Assembly (NCBI RefSeq): GCF_030680935.1
Contig: NZ_JAUXUP010000063.1
Location: 1-63,179 of the forward strand
DNA from: Polaromonas sp.
GTDB taxonomy: Bacteria; Pseudomonadota; Gammaproteobacteria; Burkholderiales; Burkholderiaceae_C
Direction: 5' to 3'
DNA length: 63,179 nt
The notes under the pieces were generated by a model, which worked only from the letters and a program-made list of their open reading frames with translations, did not search any database and was not told the DNA's origin. This document shows, piece by piece, positions 9,935 through 19,673 of the stretch. Position numbers and translations under genes: made by a program. Each line of letters opens with the position of its first letter. Position 1 is the stretch's first letter.

Positions 9935-10612
9935 TCAGGCGGGGCTTTTCTTCAGACCCATGCCGATCAGAAAGGTTTCTGACGACTCAGAGCGTGAGGC
10001 CTTGGGTTTGAAGGGTTTGACCACTTTGAAGGTCTCCTTGAACAGCTTGACCAGCGGGCTGTAGGCCCCGCCATGAAACAGTTTGACCACCAGCGCCCCC
10101 TCGGGTTTGAGGTGCAACAGCGAAAAATCCACCGCCAGCTCGACCAGATGGGCAATACGCGCGGCATCAGCCGACTCAATGCCGGACAGGTTCGGCGCCA
10201 TGTCGGAAATCACCACATCCACCTTGGTAAACCCTTGGTCGGCGGCCAGGGTCTGCTCCAGAATTTGAAGCACCTCGGGCTCGCGGAAATCGCCCTGGAT
10301 AAACACCACGCCCTCCACCGGCACCATCGGCAGGATGTCCAGCGCCACAATGCGGCCGTTCAGCGCGCCGGCTGCGGCACCCGCTGGCGACAGTTTACGC
10401 CGCGCATACTGGCTCCAGGCACCCGGAACGCTGCCCAGGTCGACCACACAATCGCCGGGGCGGATCAGCCCGAACGTGTCGTCGATCTCCTTGAGTTTGT
10501 AGGCTGCCCGCGCCCGGTAACCCTCCCGCTGGGCCAGCTTGACGTAGGTATCGTTGACGTGGTCGTTGAGCCACGCCTTATTGACCTTTTTGCTTTGGGT
10601 TTTTACTTTCAT
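9935..10612 (-). CDS. rlmE: 23S rRNA 2'-O-methyltransferase RlmE (FtsJ/RrmJ)
   Basis: Methylates U2552 of 23S rRNA using S-adenosylmethionine. 225 residues. The SAM loop [11 protein letters not shown], the catalytic Lys in YKLKEIDD, Asp in VVISDMAPN and Lys in LVVKLFHGG give the K-D-K-E pattern of the family. It is upstream of ftsH on the same strand and divergent from yhbY with a 32-bp gap that must hold both promoters. Confidence 0.95.
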   Translation of the reverse strand: MKVKTQSKKVNKAWLNDHVNDTYVKLAQREGYRARAAYKLKEIDDTFGLIRPGDCVVDLGSVPGAWSQYARRKLSPAGAAAGALNGRIVALDILPMVPVEGVVFIQGDFREPEVLQILEQTLAADQGFTKVDVVISDMAPNLSGIESADAARIAHLVELAVDFSLLHLKPEGALVVKLFHGGAYSPLVKLFKETFKVVKPFKPKASRSESSETFLIGMGLKKSPA

Positions 10613-10644
10613 GCGCCTATTGTCCTCTCACCGATAATCGGGGC

Positions 10645-11121
10645 ATGGCTCAAATACTACTTACCCCTGCCCAACGCAAAGACCACCGCGCCGAGGCCCA
10701 CCACCTGGACCCGGTGGTCATGGTCGGATCGGACGGCCTGACCGACGCCGTCAAAAAGGAAATCGACGCCGCACTCAACGCGCATGGCCTGATCAAGGTG
10801 CGTGTTCAGTCGGACGACCGCCCCGGCCGGGAAGCAATGTTCCAGTCCCTCACCGGGGAACTGGGCGCCGCACCCATCCAGCACATTGGCAAGCTGCTGG
10901 TGCTCTGGCGTCCCATGCCCGAGAAAGTCAAGAAGGTCAACGAGGACCGCATGCCCGGGCCACGCGATGTGAAGGTGCTGAAAAACAGCAGCCGCTACGG
11001 CCAGCGCCCCGAGGTCAAAACCCTGCGCGTGCTGGGCAACCAGCGCCTGACGCCAGGCGGCAGCGTCAAACGCGCCAAAAAGCCTAGGCTGCAAAGCGTG
11101 AAAAAACGCGCGCAGGACTGA
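10645..11121 (+). CDS. yhbY: CRS1-YhbY domain RNA-binding protein
   Basis: Ribosome-assembly RNA-binding protein. The first 100 residues form a CRM domain (HHLDPVVMVGSDGLTDAV, then AHGLIKVRV and GKLLVLWRP); family members associate with pre-50S particles. The protein is 158 residues, longer than the roughly 97-residue E. coli version, because of a basic C-terminal tail rich in Lys/Arg. It is divergent from rlmE, the usual neighbour. Confidence 0.92.
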   Translation: MAQILLTPAQRKDHRAEAHHLDPVVMVGSDGLTDAVKKEIDAALNAHGLIKVRVQSDDRPGREAMFQSLTGELGAAPIQHIGKLLVLWRPMPEKVKKVNEDRMPGPRDVKVLKNSSRYGQRPEVKTLRVLGNQRLTPGGSVKRAKKPRLQSVKKRAQD

Positions 11122-11209
11122 ACCCCTGCCGCAGCCAGGCGCCAGTATTTGGCACGTCATGTCCTGTTTGCCCCTTTAGATCTGATGCCACCGCCCACAG
11201 CTGATTGCC

Positions 11210-13285
11210 ATGACCACCGACAACCCGCTCCTCGATTTTTCCGATCTTCCCCTGTTTGACCGCATCACGCCTGCCCACGTAGCACCGGCGATGGACGTGT
11301 TGCTGGACCAGGCGCAAGCAGCGCTGGAACACGTCACGGCAGCGGATTTTCCGGCCAACTGGGGCGATGTGGCGCGTGTACTGGATGTGGCCACCGAGCG
11401 CCTGAGCCGCTCCTGGGGCGCGGTCAGCCACCTCAACGGCGTGGCCGATACCCCCGAGTTACGCGCCGCCTACAACGCGGCCCTGCCCCGCGTGACCGAG
11501 TTCTGGACCCGCTTGGGTGCTGACGAACGGCTTTACGCCAAATACAAGGCGATGGATGACGCCAGCCTGAATGCCGAGCAGCGCCAGGCGCACAAAAATG
11601 CGGTGCGCAACTTTGTGCTCTCGGGTGCCGAGCTGACGGGTGCCGCGAAGGAGCGTTTTGCGGCCATCCAGGAGCGGCAAGCCGAACTGAGCCAGAAGTT
11701 CAGCGAAAACGCACTCGACGCCACCGACGCCTATGCCTACTACGCCACCGATGCCGACCTGGCAGGCGTGCCCGGCGACGTGCTGGAAACCGCACGCGCG
11801 CAGGCCGAAGCCGAGGGCCAACAAGGCTACAAACTCACGCTAAAAATGCCCAGCTACCTGCCGGTCATGCAGTTTGCAGATAGCTCAGTCCTGCGCGAAA
11901 CCCTGTACCGGGCCTACAGCACTCGCGCCAGCGACCAGGCGCCCGCCGAGTTCAGCCGTTTTGACAACAGCGCGGTGATGCAGGAAATTCTGGCGCTGCG
12001 GCGGGAAGAAGCCCAGTTGCTGGGCTACCGCAACTTTGGCGAGGTGTCGGTGGTTGCCAAGATGGCCGACTCGCCGGACCAGGTCATCCGCTTCCTGCGC
12101 GATCTGGGCCAGCGCGCCAGACCTTACGGCCTGAAAGACGTGGCCGATCTGCGCACCTTTGCGGCCGAAAAGCTGGGCCTGACAAATCCCCAGCCCTGGG
12201 ACTACGCTTACATCGGCGAAAAACTCAAGGAAGCGCGCTACGCCTTCAGCGAGCAGGAGGTCAAGCAGTACTTCACCGCACCCAAAGTGCTGGCCGGTCT
12301 GTTCAAGATTGTGGAAACCCTGTTTGAAGTGGCGATCCGGCCCGACAGCGCTCCCGTGTGGAATGCGGGCGTGGAGTTTTACCGGATAGAACGCGACGGC
12401 CAACTGGTCGGGCAGTTTTACCTGGACCGCCCGGCGCGTACCGGCAAACGCGGCGGCGCCTGGATGGACGACGTACGCGCGCGATGGCTGCGCCCCGACA
12501 CTGGCCAGTTGCAAACCCCGGTCGCGCACCTGGTCTGCAATTTTGCCGACGGCGTAGGCGGCAAGCCTGCGCTGCTGACGCACGACGACGTGACCACCTT
12601 GTTCCATGAGTTTGGCCACGGCCTGCACCACATGCTGACGCGCATCAACGAGCGCGATGTTTCGGGCATCAGCGGCGTCGAGTGGGATGCGGTCGAACTG
12701 CCCAGCCAGTTCATGGAGAACTTCTGTTGGGAGTGGGATGTCCTCAAACATATGACCGCCCATGTGGACAGCGGTGAGCCCCTGCCGCGCCCGCTGTTTG
12801 ACAAGATGCTGGCCGCCAAAAACTTCCAGAGCGGCATGCAGACGCTGCGACAGATCGAGTTTTCGCTGTTTGACATGTTGCTGCACACCGACTGGCAGCC
12901 AGGTGGCGATGTGATGGCCCTGCTCGACGGTGTGCGCCAGGACTACGCCGTGATCACGCCACCCCCCTACAGCCGCACCGCACATACATTCAGTCACATT
13001 TTTTCTGGCGGCTACGCAGCCGGCTACTACAGCTACAAATGGGCGGAAGTCCTCTCGGCAGATGCCTACGCCGCCTTTGAGGAAAGCGCACAGGCCGATA
13101 CGGCAACAGGTATAAACACCGATGCCGACGAGGGCCCCGGCCCCGTTAGTCTGGAAACAGGTAAAAAATACCGTCAGGCCATCCTGGAAGCTGGCGGTAG
13201 CCGGCCCGCGATGGAATCGTTCAAGGCCTTCCGTGGTCGCGAGCCTTCCATCGATGCCCTGTTGCGGCACCAGGGCATGGCGTGA
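11210..13285 (+). CDS. prlC: Oligopeptidase A (M3 metallopeptidase)
   Basis: Cytoplasmic zinc endopeptidase degrading short peptides and cleaved signal peptides. 691 residues. The zinc motif LFHEFGHGLHH is present, with the distal Glu in GVEWDAVELPSQF. The C-terminal catalytic signature YSYKWAEVLSADAY is also present. No signal peptide is seen. The next gene follows after 22 bp, so they may be cotranscribed. Confidence 0.96.
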   Translation: MTTDNPLLDFSDLPLFDRITPAHVAPAMDVLLDQAQAALEHVTAADFPANWGDVARVLDVATERLSRSWGAVSHLNGVADTPELRAAYNAALPRVTEFWTRLGADERLYAKYKAMDDASLNAEQRQAHKNAVRNFVLSGAELTGAAKERFAAIQERQAELSQKFSENALDATDAYAYYATDADLAGVPGDVLETARAQAEAEGQQGYKLTLKMPSYLPVMQFADSSVLRETLYRAYSTRASDQAPAEFSRFDNSAVMQEILALRREEAQLLGYRNFGEVSVVAKMADSPDQVIRFLRDLGQRARPYGLKDVADLRTFAAEKLGLTNPQPWDYAYIGEKLKEARYAFSEQEVKQYFTAPKVLAGLFKIVETLFEVAIRPDSAPVWNAGVEFYRIERDGQLVGQFYLDRPARTGKRGGAWMDDVRARWLRPDTGQLQTPVAHLVCNFADGVGGKPALLTHDDVTTLFHEFGHGLHHMLTRINERDVSGISGVEWDAVELPSQFMENFCWEWDVLKHMTAHVDSGEPLPRPLFDKMLAAKNFQSGMQTLRQIEFSLFDMLLHTDWQPGGDVMALLDGVRQDYAVITPPPYSRTAHTFSHIFSGGYAAGYYSYKWAEVLSADAYAAFEESAQADTATGINTDADEGPGPVSLETGKKYRQAILEAGGSRPAMESFKAFRGREPSIDALLRHQGMA

Positions 13286-13307
13286 CACATCTCATTCGGA
13301 GCAAGGC

Positions 13308-13973
13308 ATGACAGCTAGCGTTATTCATCAAGCGGCCGCAACCCCGGCCAAGGCCATCGCGCTGGGACTGCTGGTGCTGGCCGCTGGCATTTTTTCGCCA
13401 GCATCACAAGCACAGCAACAGGTTTTTCGCATCGTCGGACCAGACGGCAAGGTGACGTTTTCCGACCAGCCTCCGCCAGCTGCCAGCAAAGCCAAAGTCA
13501 CGGCCACTACAGCCGACAGCGGCGGAGCTGCAGCCACTGCTGCGCTGCCTTTTGAACTGCGCAAGGTAGCAACCCAATACCCGGTGACGCTTTACACCGG
13601 TGACAACTGCGGCCCCTGCACATCGGCGCGCGCCATGTTGAGCACACGGGGGATTCCGTTCAGTGAAAAAACCGTGACCACCAATGAAGACGCGCAGGCG
13701 CTGAAACGGCTCAGCGGCGACAACTCCCTGCCCTTTCTCACCATAGGCGGTCAGCAGCTCAAGGGTTTTTCAGATTCGGAATGGACGCAGTTTCTCGACG
13801 TGGCGGGGTATCCCAAGTCATCCGTGCTGCCGGCCAGCTACCGCCAGGCCCCGGCGACCGCCCTGGTGACGCTTGCACCTGCGCCGGTAGCGTCCACCAC
13901 TACAGCCACGCCACCGCCCCCCTCCACACCAGTGATACCGCCATCGAGCAGTCCCTCCGGCATCCGCTTTTAA
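13308..13973 (+). CDS. Secreted DUF4124-glutaredoxin fusion protein
   Basis: 221 residues. A signal peptide (about residues 1-38, ending ASQAQ) is followed by a short DUF4124-like segment (VFRIVGPDGKVTFSDQPPP), then a glutaredoxin fold with CGPC as redox motif and LPFLTIGGQQLKGF as the cis-Pro region. A Pro/Thr/Ser-rich tail ends the protein. It is probably a periplasmic thiol-disulfide protein; its substrate is unknown. The start ATG 13308 has GGAGCAAGG upstream. Architecture of this kind is frequent in Comamonadaceae from memory. Confidence 0.8.
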   Translation: MTASVIHQAAATPAKAIALGLLVLAAGIFSPASQAQQQVFRIVGPDGKVTFSDQPPPAASKAKVTATTADSGGAAATAALPFELRKVATQYPVTLYTGDNCGPCTSARAMLSTRGIPFSEKTVTTNEDAQALKRLSGDNSLPFLTIGGQQLKGFSDSEWTQFLDVAGYPKSSVLPASYRQAPATALVTLAPAPVASTTTATPPPPSTPVIPPSSSPSGIRF

Positions 13974-14004
13974 GGCGTCAGCGGGCAAACCGCACCGGAT
14001 GCGC

Positions 14005-14838
14005 TCAGCGCGGCAGCCAGCCCAAGCCGGCTGAAGTTCCACCCGACTGGCCCCCCTGACGGGGCCGATACTCACAACCGATCCAGCCGTCCCAGCCGCA
14101 AGCCGCAGACACTTCGTCGATCACACCGAAAAGATAGGGGTAGTTGAGCTCGCCGATGTCGGGTTCATGCCGCTCGGGCACGCCAGCAATCTGGAAATGT
14201 CCCACTGCACCGGTGGGCAGGTACTGGCGGATTTTTGTGGCCACATCACCTTCGACAATCTGGCAGTGGTACAAGTCCATCTGCACCTTGAGGTTGGGCG
14301 CACCGACCTCGGCCACAATTTCATGCGCATGGTCCTGCCGGTTCAAAAAGAAGCGCGGCACGTCGCGCGTGTTGATGGGTTCGATCAACACATCGCGACC
14401 GTGTTTTGCGGCCTCCATCGCAGCCCAGCGTAAATTGGTCACATAGGTCGGGCGCACCTCTTCGCGCTCCTGTCCTGCACCGATCAGTCCGGCCATCAGG
14501 TGAATGCGGGGGCAGTCCAGCGCTTCGGCGTATTCAAGCGCGAGCAGCACACCGACACGGAATTCCGCCTCACGGCCCGACACCGCCGCCGTTCCACGGT
14601 CGCCCATTTTTTCCCAGGCATGGGCGATGGATGCCGCGTCGGTGCCGCCGGGTGGCGCATTGAACAGCACCTGCTGCAAACCGTGGGCCCTTAGCCGCGC
14701 AGCGAGTTCCCGCTTGTCAAAGCCATAGGGGAAAAGAAACTCCACCGCCTTGAAACCGTCGCCGGCTGCCGCTTCAAAGCGGTCCAGAAACGGCAGTTCG
14801 GGGTACATCATGGACAGGTTGGCGGCAAATTTCGGCAT
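14005..14838 (-). CDS. otnI: 2-oxo-tetronate isomerase (hydroxypyruvate isomerase family)
   Basis: Isomerises 2-oxo-tetronate to 3-oxo-tetronate in threonate breakdown. 277 residues. It is a TIM-barrel of the Hyi family: [21 protein letters not shown] at the start, [26 protein letters not shown], the metal-site region [10 protein letters not shown], and GCEYRP near the end. It is the last gene of the gntR-bug-ltnD-otnK-otnC-otnI operon. The assignment to the oxo-tetronate reaction rather than hydroxypyruvate rests on this context. A 92-bp gap containing an interspersed repeat separates it from otnC. Confidence 0.9.
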   Translation of the reverse strand: MPKFAANLSMMYPELPFLDRFEAAAGDGFKAVEFLFPYGFDKRELAARLRAHGLQQVLFNAPPGGTDAASIAHAWEKMGDRGTAAVSGREAEFRVGVLLALEYAEALDCPRIHLMAGLIGAGQEREEVRPTYVTNLRWAAMEAAKHGRDVLIEPINTRDVPRFFLNRQDHAHEIVAEVGAPNLKVQMDLYHCQIVEGDVATKIRQYLPTGAVGHFQIAGVPERHEPDIGELNYPYLFGVIDEVSAACGWDGWIGCEYRPRQGGQSGGTSAGLGWLPR

Positions 14839-14863
14839 GGATAAACTCTGGTTTCTTTTCAGA

Positions 14864-14921
14864 TGCTACTCAATTGATAGCTGGCTATGAAGACTGGATA
14901 TGGGCTGGAGGCCGATTTGAC
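14864..14921 (+). repeat. Interspersed intergenic repeat, copy 2
   Basis: Begins TGCTACTCAATTGATAGCTG and ends GGGCTGGAGGCCGATTTGAC. It occupies the gap between otnC and otnI, inside an operon that runs on the other strand. Confidence 0.7.
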
Positions 14922-14930
14922 CACCCACCC

Positions 14931-15605
14931 CTACCACCGTGCACCGAAAGTCTGGCGCAGCTCATCAATCTGCGGGTCGCTCAGGGACTCGGGGTGCGCG
15001 CTGCCAAGACACATCAGTCGCGCGGTTTCCTCAAGCTCTTCAAGCACCGCCATGGCAGCGGCCGGGCTGTCGTGCCAGACATTGGGGCCGAGCCGAGCCA
15101 GCATCACCGCGCGTATCGGTGTGCCCTGCCGGCCATAACGGGTGATGGCCTCGCCGACCCGTACCGCAGCCGCCGCGTCGCCCGGGCGGTGGTAGTCGAT
15201 CAGCGGCACATGGCCGACCTTCATCACAAAGTAGGGCGTGATCGGTGGCAGCAGTTCTGCACCGATGGCGTGCAGGCTGAGCGCCACACAGTGCGTGCTG
15301 TGGGTGTGAATCACACAACGTGTGCCGGGGTCGAATTCCGAGGCCGCCGCATAAATGCCGGCGTGCAGCGCGATGGTCTTGCTCGCGGTGTCACCGCTGA
15401 GCTGCTTCGCGTCGGCGTCCAGCCGGGCCAGCCGCGCCGGGTCAAGAAAACCCAGGCATGCGTCGGTGGGGGTGATCAGGTAGCCACCGCCCTCCGACGC
15501 ATCCAGGCGCACACTGATGTTACCGGCCGTGGCATGCACATAAGCACGATCAAACAGGCTTTTGCCGATGCGGCAGATCTCTTCGCGGGCCTTGTTTTCT
15601 TTCAT
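14931..15605 (-). CDS. otnC: 3-oxo-tetronate 4-phosphate decarboxylase (class II aldolase family)
   Basis: Decarboxylates 3-oxo-tetronate 4-phosphate to dihydroxyacetone phosphate. 224 residues. Class II aldolase/adducin fold: HATAGNISVRLD near the N-terminus, the acidic residue in LHAGIYAAASEFD and the zinc histidines in VIHTHSTHCVAL. Its ATG overlaps the otnK stop by four bases. It completes the pathway from threonate to central metabolism. Confidence 0.9.
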   Translation of the reverse strand: MKENKAREEICRIGKSLFDRAYVHATAGNISVRLDASEGGGYLITPTDACLGFLDPARLARLDADAKQLSGDTASKTIALHAGIYAAASEFDPGTRCVIHTHSTHCVALSLHAIGAELLPPITPYFVMKVGHVPLIDYHRPGDAAAAVRVGEAITRYGRQGTPIRAVMLARLGPNVWHDSPAAAMAVLEELEETARLMCLGSAHPESLSDPQIDELRQTFGARW

Positions 15606-16873
15606 GCCAGCATGGTAAAGGCTTTGGTAAAAAAGTCGTCGGTACCGAAGTTCCCCGATTTGAGTGTGAGATGCAAGCCGCCATTGCCTGCGATTTCAGT
15701 CAGAGCATGACACCAGGGCACGCCGGGATCGATTTGCGGGCCGATCTGCATCTGCGTGATACCCAGCGCCTGCACGCAGGCACCCGATGTCTCGCCGCCG
15801 GCCACCACCAGTTGCCGCACGCCGAGCTGCACCAGCCCGCGCGCCACGGCAGCCAGAGTGCGTTCGACCAGGGCGCCCGCCTCTTCCACGCCCAGACGGC
15901 CCTGTACCGCCTTCACGCCGCCGCTGTCGGCGGTGGAATACACCAGCACCGGGCCACGCGCCAGCAGCGGTTTGGCCCAGGCCAGCACCTCGGCCGCCAC
16001 ATCGGCGCCTGAGGCGATGCGCAGCGGATCGACCGCCAGCGTGGGATGACCCTGTTTCATGAAGTCCAGCACCTGCCGGTTGGTCGCCAGAGAGCAACTG
16101 CCCGACACCGCCGCCTGCAGGCCGCTGGCAGCAGGCAAACGGCTGGCCTGATCCGACGGGGTAATGCCGAAGTTGGCCGGCAAGCCAATCGCCACACCAG
16201 AACCAGCCGTCACCAATGGCATGCCTTTGAGAGCCGGACCCAGGCGCAGCAGGTCCTCGTTGGACACCGCATCAACGATGGCTACACCGACACCGTCGGC
16301 CTGAAGTTGCGCCATGCGCTCGCGCACCGCAGGCTCGCCGCGTGCCACCACCTTGTGGTCGATCAGGCCGACGCGCCGCTTCGTCTGCGACTGCAGCACA
16401 CGCGCCAGGTTCGCGTCCGCCATCGGTGTGAGCGGGTGGTTCTGCATGCCGCTTTCATTGAGTAAAACGTCACCCACAAACAGATAACCCTTGAATACCG
16501 TGCGATGGTTGTCCGGAAAGGCTGGCGTGGCGATCGTGAAGCGTGTGTTCAGCGCGTCCATCAGCGCTTCGGTCACAGGCCCGATATTTCCCTCGGCCGT
16601 GCTGTCAAACGTCGAGCAGTACTTGAAGTAGATTTGTTGTGCGCCCTGCCCTTGCAACCAGGCCAGGGCAGCCAGTGATTCAGCCACTGCCTGGGCCGGT
16701 GGCACCGTGCGCGACTTGAGCGCGACCACCACCGCATCGACCCCGGCACCCAGCGGGCCATCCGGCAAACCAATGGTCTGCACCACGCGCATGCCGGCGC
16801 GCACCAGGTTATTCGCCAGGTCCGTGGCCCCCGTGAAGTCGTCAGCGATACAACCAAGCTTGATGGCACTCAT
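15602..16873 (-). CDS. otnK: 3-oxo-tetronate kinase (four-carbon acid sugar kinase)
   Basis: Phosphorylates 3-oxo-tetronate at C4 with ATP. 423 residues; DUF1537 family. The N-terminal substrate domain begins KLGCIADDFTGATDLANNLV, with YFKYCSTFDSTAEGNIGPV in the substrate pocket. The C-terminal nucleotide domain contains LVVAGGETSGACVQALGI. It overlaps ltnD upstream and otnC downstream by four bases each, so translation of the three is coupled. Confidence 0.92.
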   Translation of the reverse strand: MSAIKLGCIADDFTGATDLANNLVRAGMRVVQTIGLPDGPLGAGVDAVVVALKSRTVPPAQAVAESLAALAWLQGQGAQQIYFKYCSTFDSTAEGNIGPVTEALMDALNTRFTIATPAFPDNHRTVFKGYLFVGDVLLNESGMQNHPLTPMADANLARVLQSQTKRRVGLIDHKVVARGEPAVRERMAQLQADGVGVAIVDAVSNEDLLRLGPALKGMPLVTAGSGVAIGLPANFGITPSDQASRLPAASGLQAAVSGSCSLATNRQVLDFMKQGHPTLAVDPLRIASGADVAAEVLAWAKPLLARGPVLVYSTADSGGVKAVQGRLGVEEAGALVERTLAAVARGLVQLGVRQLVVAGGETSGACVQALGITQMQIGPQIDPGVPWCHALTEIAGNGGLHLTLKSGNFGTDDFFTKAFTMLA

Positions 16874-17760
16874 GGCTTCTTCGGCAACTCAATGCCCGGA
16901 AAAATCTTGATCACGGCACTGTCGTCTTCCTTGGCAAACCCGGCGCTAGAAGCCTGCATGAACATCTGGTGCGCTGTGGAAGACAGCGGCAAGGGAAACT
17001 TGCTGGCGCGCGCCATGTCGAGCACGATGCCGAGGTCCTTGACGAAGATATCGACCGCCGACAGCGGCGTGTAGTCGGCCGCCAGCACATGGGCCATGCG
17101 GTTTTCGAACATCCAGCTGTTGCCGGCGCTGTGGGTGATCACCTCGTACAGCGCGGCCGGGTCCACGCCTTCGCGCAAGCCCAACGCCATAGCCTCTGCG
17201 GCGGCAGCAATGTGCACACCGGCCAGCAACTGGTTGATGACCTTGACCTTGCTGCCTGCACCGGCCGCGTCGCCGAGTTTGTAGACCTTGGCCGCCATGG
17301 CATGCAACAGCGCTTCGGCCTTTGCGTAGGCGGCCGGCGCGCCGGAGGTCATCATGGTCATCTCGCCGCTCGCGGCTTTCGCTGAACCGCCGGAAATCGG
17401 CGCGTCGATGTAGAGCAGGCCCATGTCGTTCAGGCGTTTTTCCAGCGCCACCGACACATTCGGATCAACGGTGGAACACATCACAAACACGCTGCCGGGT
17501 CTCATGGCGGCCGCGCAGCCTCCGCGGCCGAACAGCACGGCCTCTGTCTGCGCCGCGTTGACCACGACCGACACCACCACATCGCACGCTGCGCCCAGTT
17601 CCGCTAGCGTGGCGCAAGCGGTGCCACCTTCGGCGACAAACGCGGCCGCAACCTCGGCCCGCACATCAAACACCTGCAACGGGTAGCCGGCGCGCCGCAG
17701 CGACGCCGCCATGCCGCCGCCCATGGCACCCAGGCCGATCACACCTGCCGTGAGAGTCAT
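16870..17760 (-). CDS. ltnD: L-threonate dehydrogenase (beta-hydroxyacid dehydrogenase family)
   Basis: NAD-dependent oxidation of L-threonate to 2-oxo-tetronate. 296 residues. The Rossmann start VIGLGAMGGGMAASLRRAGY, the substrate-binding DAPISGGSAKAASGEMT, and the catalytic Lys region GSKVKVINQLLAG are visible. The chosen ATG 17760 has AAGGA upstream; the longer open frame to 17814 would run into the transporter gene. The context (Bug protein, OtnK, OtnC, OtnI) sets the substrate; the dehydrogenase alone could be another family member. Confidence 0.9.
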   Translation of the reverse strand: MTLTAGVIGLGAMGGGMAASLRRAGYPLQVFDVRAEVAAAFVAEGGTACATLAELGAACDVVVSVVVNAAQTEAVLFGRGGCAAAMRPGSVFVMCSTVDPNVSVALEKRLNDMGLLYIDAPISGGSAKAASGEMTMMTSGAPAAYAKAEALLHAMAAKVYKLGDAAGAGSKVKVINQLLAGVHIAAAAEAMALGLREGVDPAALYEVITHSAGNSWMFENRMAHVLAADYTPLSAVDIFVKDLGIVLDMARASKFPLPLSSTAHQMFMQASSAGFAKEDDSAVIKIFPGIELPKKP

Positions 17761-17771
17761 CGCTGCGTCCT

Positions 17772-18764
17772 TCAACCGAGGGTGATTTTTGCGAAGTCTG
17801 CCACACGCTTCCACTTGGCTGCATCTGCGGTCATGAAGGCACCCATCGGAGAGGCGGCGAGAAAGCCGACATCGGCGCCACGCGACTCCATGGACTTTGC
17901 AACGTCAGGTTCACGCAGGACTTTCTGCAAGGCCTGTTCCAGCGCGCTGACCACAGCTGTCGGCGTGCCTGCTGGCGCCGCGACGCCGTACCAGGCACTG
18001 ACATCAAAGTCCGGCATGCCCAGTTCCACCAGCGTGGGAACGGACGGCAGGGCCTTGCTGCGGCTGCGGGTGGTGACTGCCAGCGCCTTGACCGTGCCGC
18101 CCTGGATCTGTCCGAGGACCGATGGAAGATTCTCAAACATCATGTCGACCTCGCCCGAGATCAGGCCGGTTACGGCTGCAGCCGCTCCCCGGTAGGGGAT
18201 GTGGGTGATGAAAGAAGATGTGGTGCTTTTGAACAGCTCGGCGCTCAGATGCAGTGAGGTGCCATTGCCGTTCGAGGCGTAGTTCATCTTCCCCGGCTCA
18301 CGTTTGGCGCGTGCTACCAGATCGGCCACCGAATTGATGCCGCTTTTCGGGTTGACCAGCAGCACATTGGGCACGCGGCCCAGCAGACCGACCGGGGCGA
18401 TCTGCTCAGGCTTGTAAGGCAGGCTGGCGTACAGCGCCGGGCTGATGGTCAGTGGCGGTGAAGCCATGAGCAGGGTGTAGCCGTCGTTCTGTGCCCGGGC
18501 CACCTCGGCCGCACCCAGATTGCCACCGGCGCCCGGTTTGTTGTCAATAACAACCGGCTGGCCCAGTTCCTGCGCCAGGCGCGGCCCGATCAGGCGTGCC
18601 ATGTTGTCGATCAATCCCCCCGGCGGAAATGGCACGACCAGACGAATGGGCCTGCCGGGCCAGGCCTGCGCCAGCAGCATGGAAGGAAAGGCAAGCGCTG
18701 CAGCGCCCGTTGCCAATACGAGGCGGCGACTTAAAAGGGCTGTGGCTGGGGGTAAACGGCGCAT
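17772..18764 (-). CDS. Tripartite tricarboxylate transporter substrate-binding protein (Bug/TctC)
   Basis: Periplasmic solute-binding receptor, 330 residues, with an N-terminal signal peptide (RRLVLATGAAALAFPSMLLAQ). Bug signatures are WPGRPIRLVVPFPPGG and GAGGNLGAAEVARA. It sits at the head of the ltnD-otnKCI genes, so it most likely binds threonate or a related sugar acid. No TctA/TctB membrane subunits are present here; orphan Bug proteins are abundant in Comamonadaceae and Burkholderiales. Confidence 0.92.
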   Translation of the reverse strand: MRRLPPATALLSRRLVLATGAAALAFPSMLLAQAWPGRPIRLVVPFPPGGLIDNMARLIGPRLAQELGQPVVIDNKPGAGGNLGAAEVARAQNDGYTLLMASPPLTISPALYASLPYKPEQIAPVGLLGRVPNVLLVNPKSGINSVADLVARAKREPGKMNYASNGNGTSLHLSAELFKSTTSSFITHIPYRGAAAAVTGLISGEVDMMFENLPSVLGQIQGGTVKALAVTTRSRSKALPSVPTLVELGMPDFDVSAWYGVAAPAGTPTAVVSALEQALQKVLREPDVAKSMESRGADVGFLAASPMGAFMTADAAKWKRVADFAKITLG

Positions 18765-18809
18765 GGGGTCTCCTGAAGATACGTCAAAATCGGTCTGAAC
18801 TATTATTTA

Positions 18810-18826
18810 TATGGTTATCATACAAC
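18810..18826 (-). promoter_or_regulatory. Candidate GntR-family operator upstream of the Bug-ltnD-otn operon
   Basis: On the minus strand, GTTGTATGATAACCATA has TATG/CATA arms and fits the FadR-subfamily pattern TnGTnnnACnA with one change. It lies about 50 bp upstream of the Bug start codon, next to A/T-rich promoter-like sequence, and shares AAGTTGT with the site upstream of gntR. Confidence 0.4.
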
Positions 18827-18887
18827 TTGAGAATGGAGTGCATCTCCATGTTTTCCCCAATCCTGGCTATGCCCGGGGACAAAAAGC

Positions 18888-19661
18888 CTATCGCGCGGCG
18901 CTAGCCGGCAACAATGCGCTGGCGAGTTGCACGCCCTCCTGCTCCCAGAACGCGGGATCGGCGTGGCGGATGCGCTCAATGGCGTTGTCCATGTGTCGCG
19001 TAGCGGCCTGGCGCGCCAGCAGTGCATCGCCGGCTTCGATGGCGCGCGTGATGGCTTCATGTTCATCACGCACCTGGCCCGCGAAGTCGGCGCGGCGCGC
19101 CTCATTGGCGCGGGTGACACGGGTAACGCCGCGCAGAAACTGGCGCAGGTAGTCCAGCGTGCTGATCAGAAAGGGGTTTTGCGCCGCACCGGCAATGGCA
19201 CGGTGGTAGTTGACGTCTTCCTCGGCGCCGTCGCCGCCGGTCCGTACGGCTTCATCAAGCGCGTCCATCGCCTGGCGAATATCCCTGAGCTGGTCCGCGC
19301 TGCGGCGCAGCGCCGCGAGCGCGGCAACTTCGGCCTCGAGCGCGCGCCGCACCTCGACCATCTGGATCACGGCCTGCATGGACGCAGATGACCGGCTATC
19401 AAAGTTCAGCGGCGCAAATGCCGCCTGCCGCACAAACACACCGCTGCCCTGGCGCGACTCGACCACACCCAGCGACTTGAGCCGGGACACTGCCTCGCGC
19501 ACCACCGTGCGGCTGACCGCAAACTGTTCGACCAGCGCGGCCTCGGTGGGCAATTTCTCGCCGGCGGCCGGCCGGCCCGCGCGGATTTCGGCGGACAGGG
19601 CCTCGGCCACCTGTTCAGACAGATGGACGCCCGGAGTGATCGACTGGAAACGCTGGGTCAT
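18888..19661 (-). CDS. GntR/FadR-family transcriptional regulator
   Basis: 257 residues. The N-terminal winged helix (AGEKLPTEAALVEQFAVSRTVVREAVSRLKSLGVVESRQGSG) matches the GntR signature. The C-terminal helical FCD ligand domain has metal-type histidines in NYHRAIAGAAQNP, DEHEAITRAI and ATRHMD. ATG 19661 is preferred over an in-frame TTG at 19670. It is immediately upstream of the tetronate genes and in the same direction, so it probably represses them in response to threonate or an intermediate. Candidate operators lie upstream of both this gene and the Bug gene. Confidence 0.9.
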   Translation of the reverse strand: MTQRFQSITPGVHLSEQVAEALSAEIRAGRPAAGEKLPTEAALVEQFAVSRTVVREAVSRLKSLGVVESRQGSGVFVRQAAFAPLNFDSRSSASMQAVIQMVEVRRALEAEVAALAALRRSADQLRDIRQAMDALDEAVRTGGDGAEEDVNYHRAIAGAAQNPFLISTLDYLRQFLRGVTRVTRANEARRADFAGQVRDEHEAITRAIEAGDALLARQAATRHMDNAIERIRHADPAFWEQEGVQLASALLPASAAR

Positions 19662-19673
19662 GGGATGCAAAAA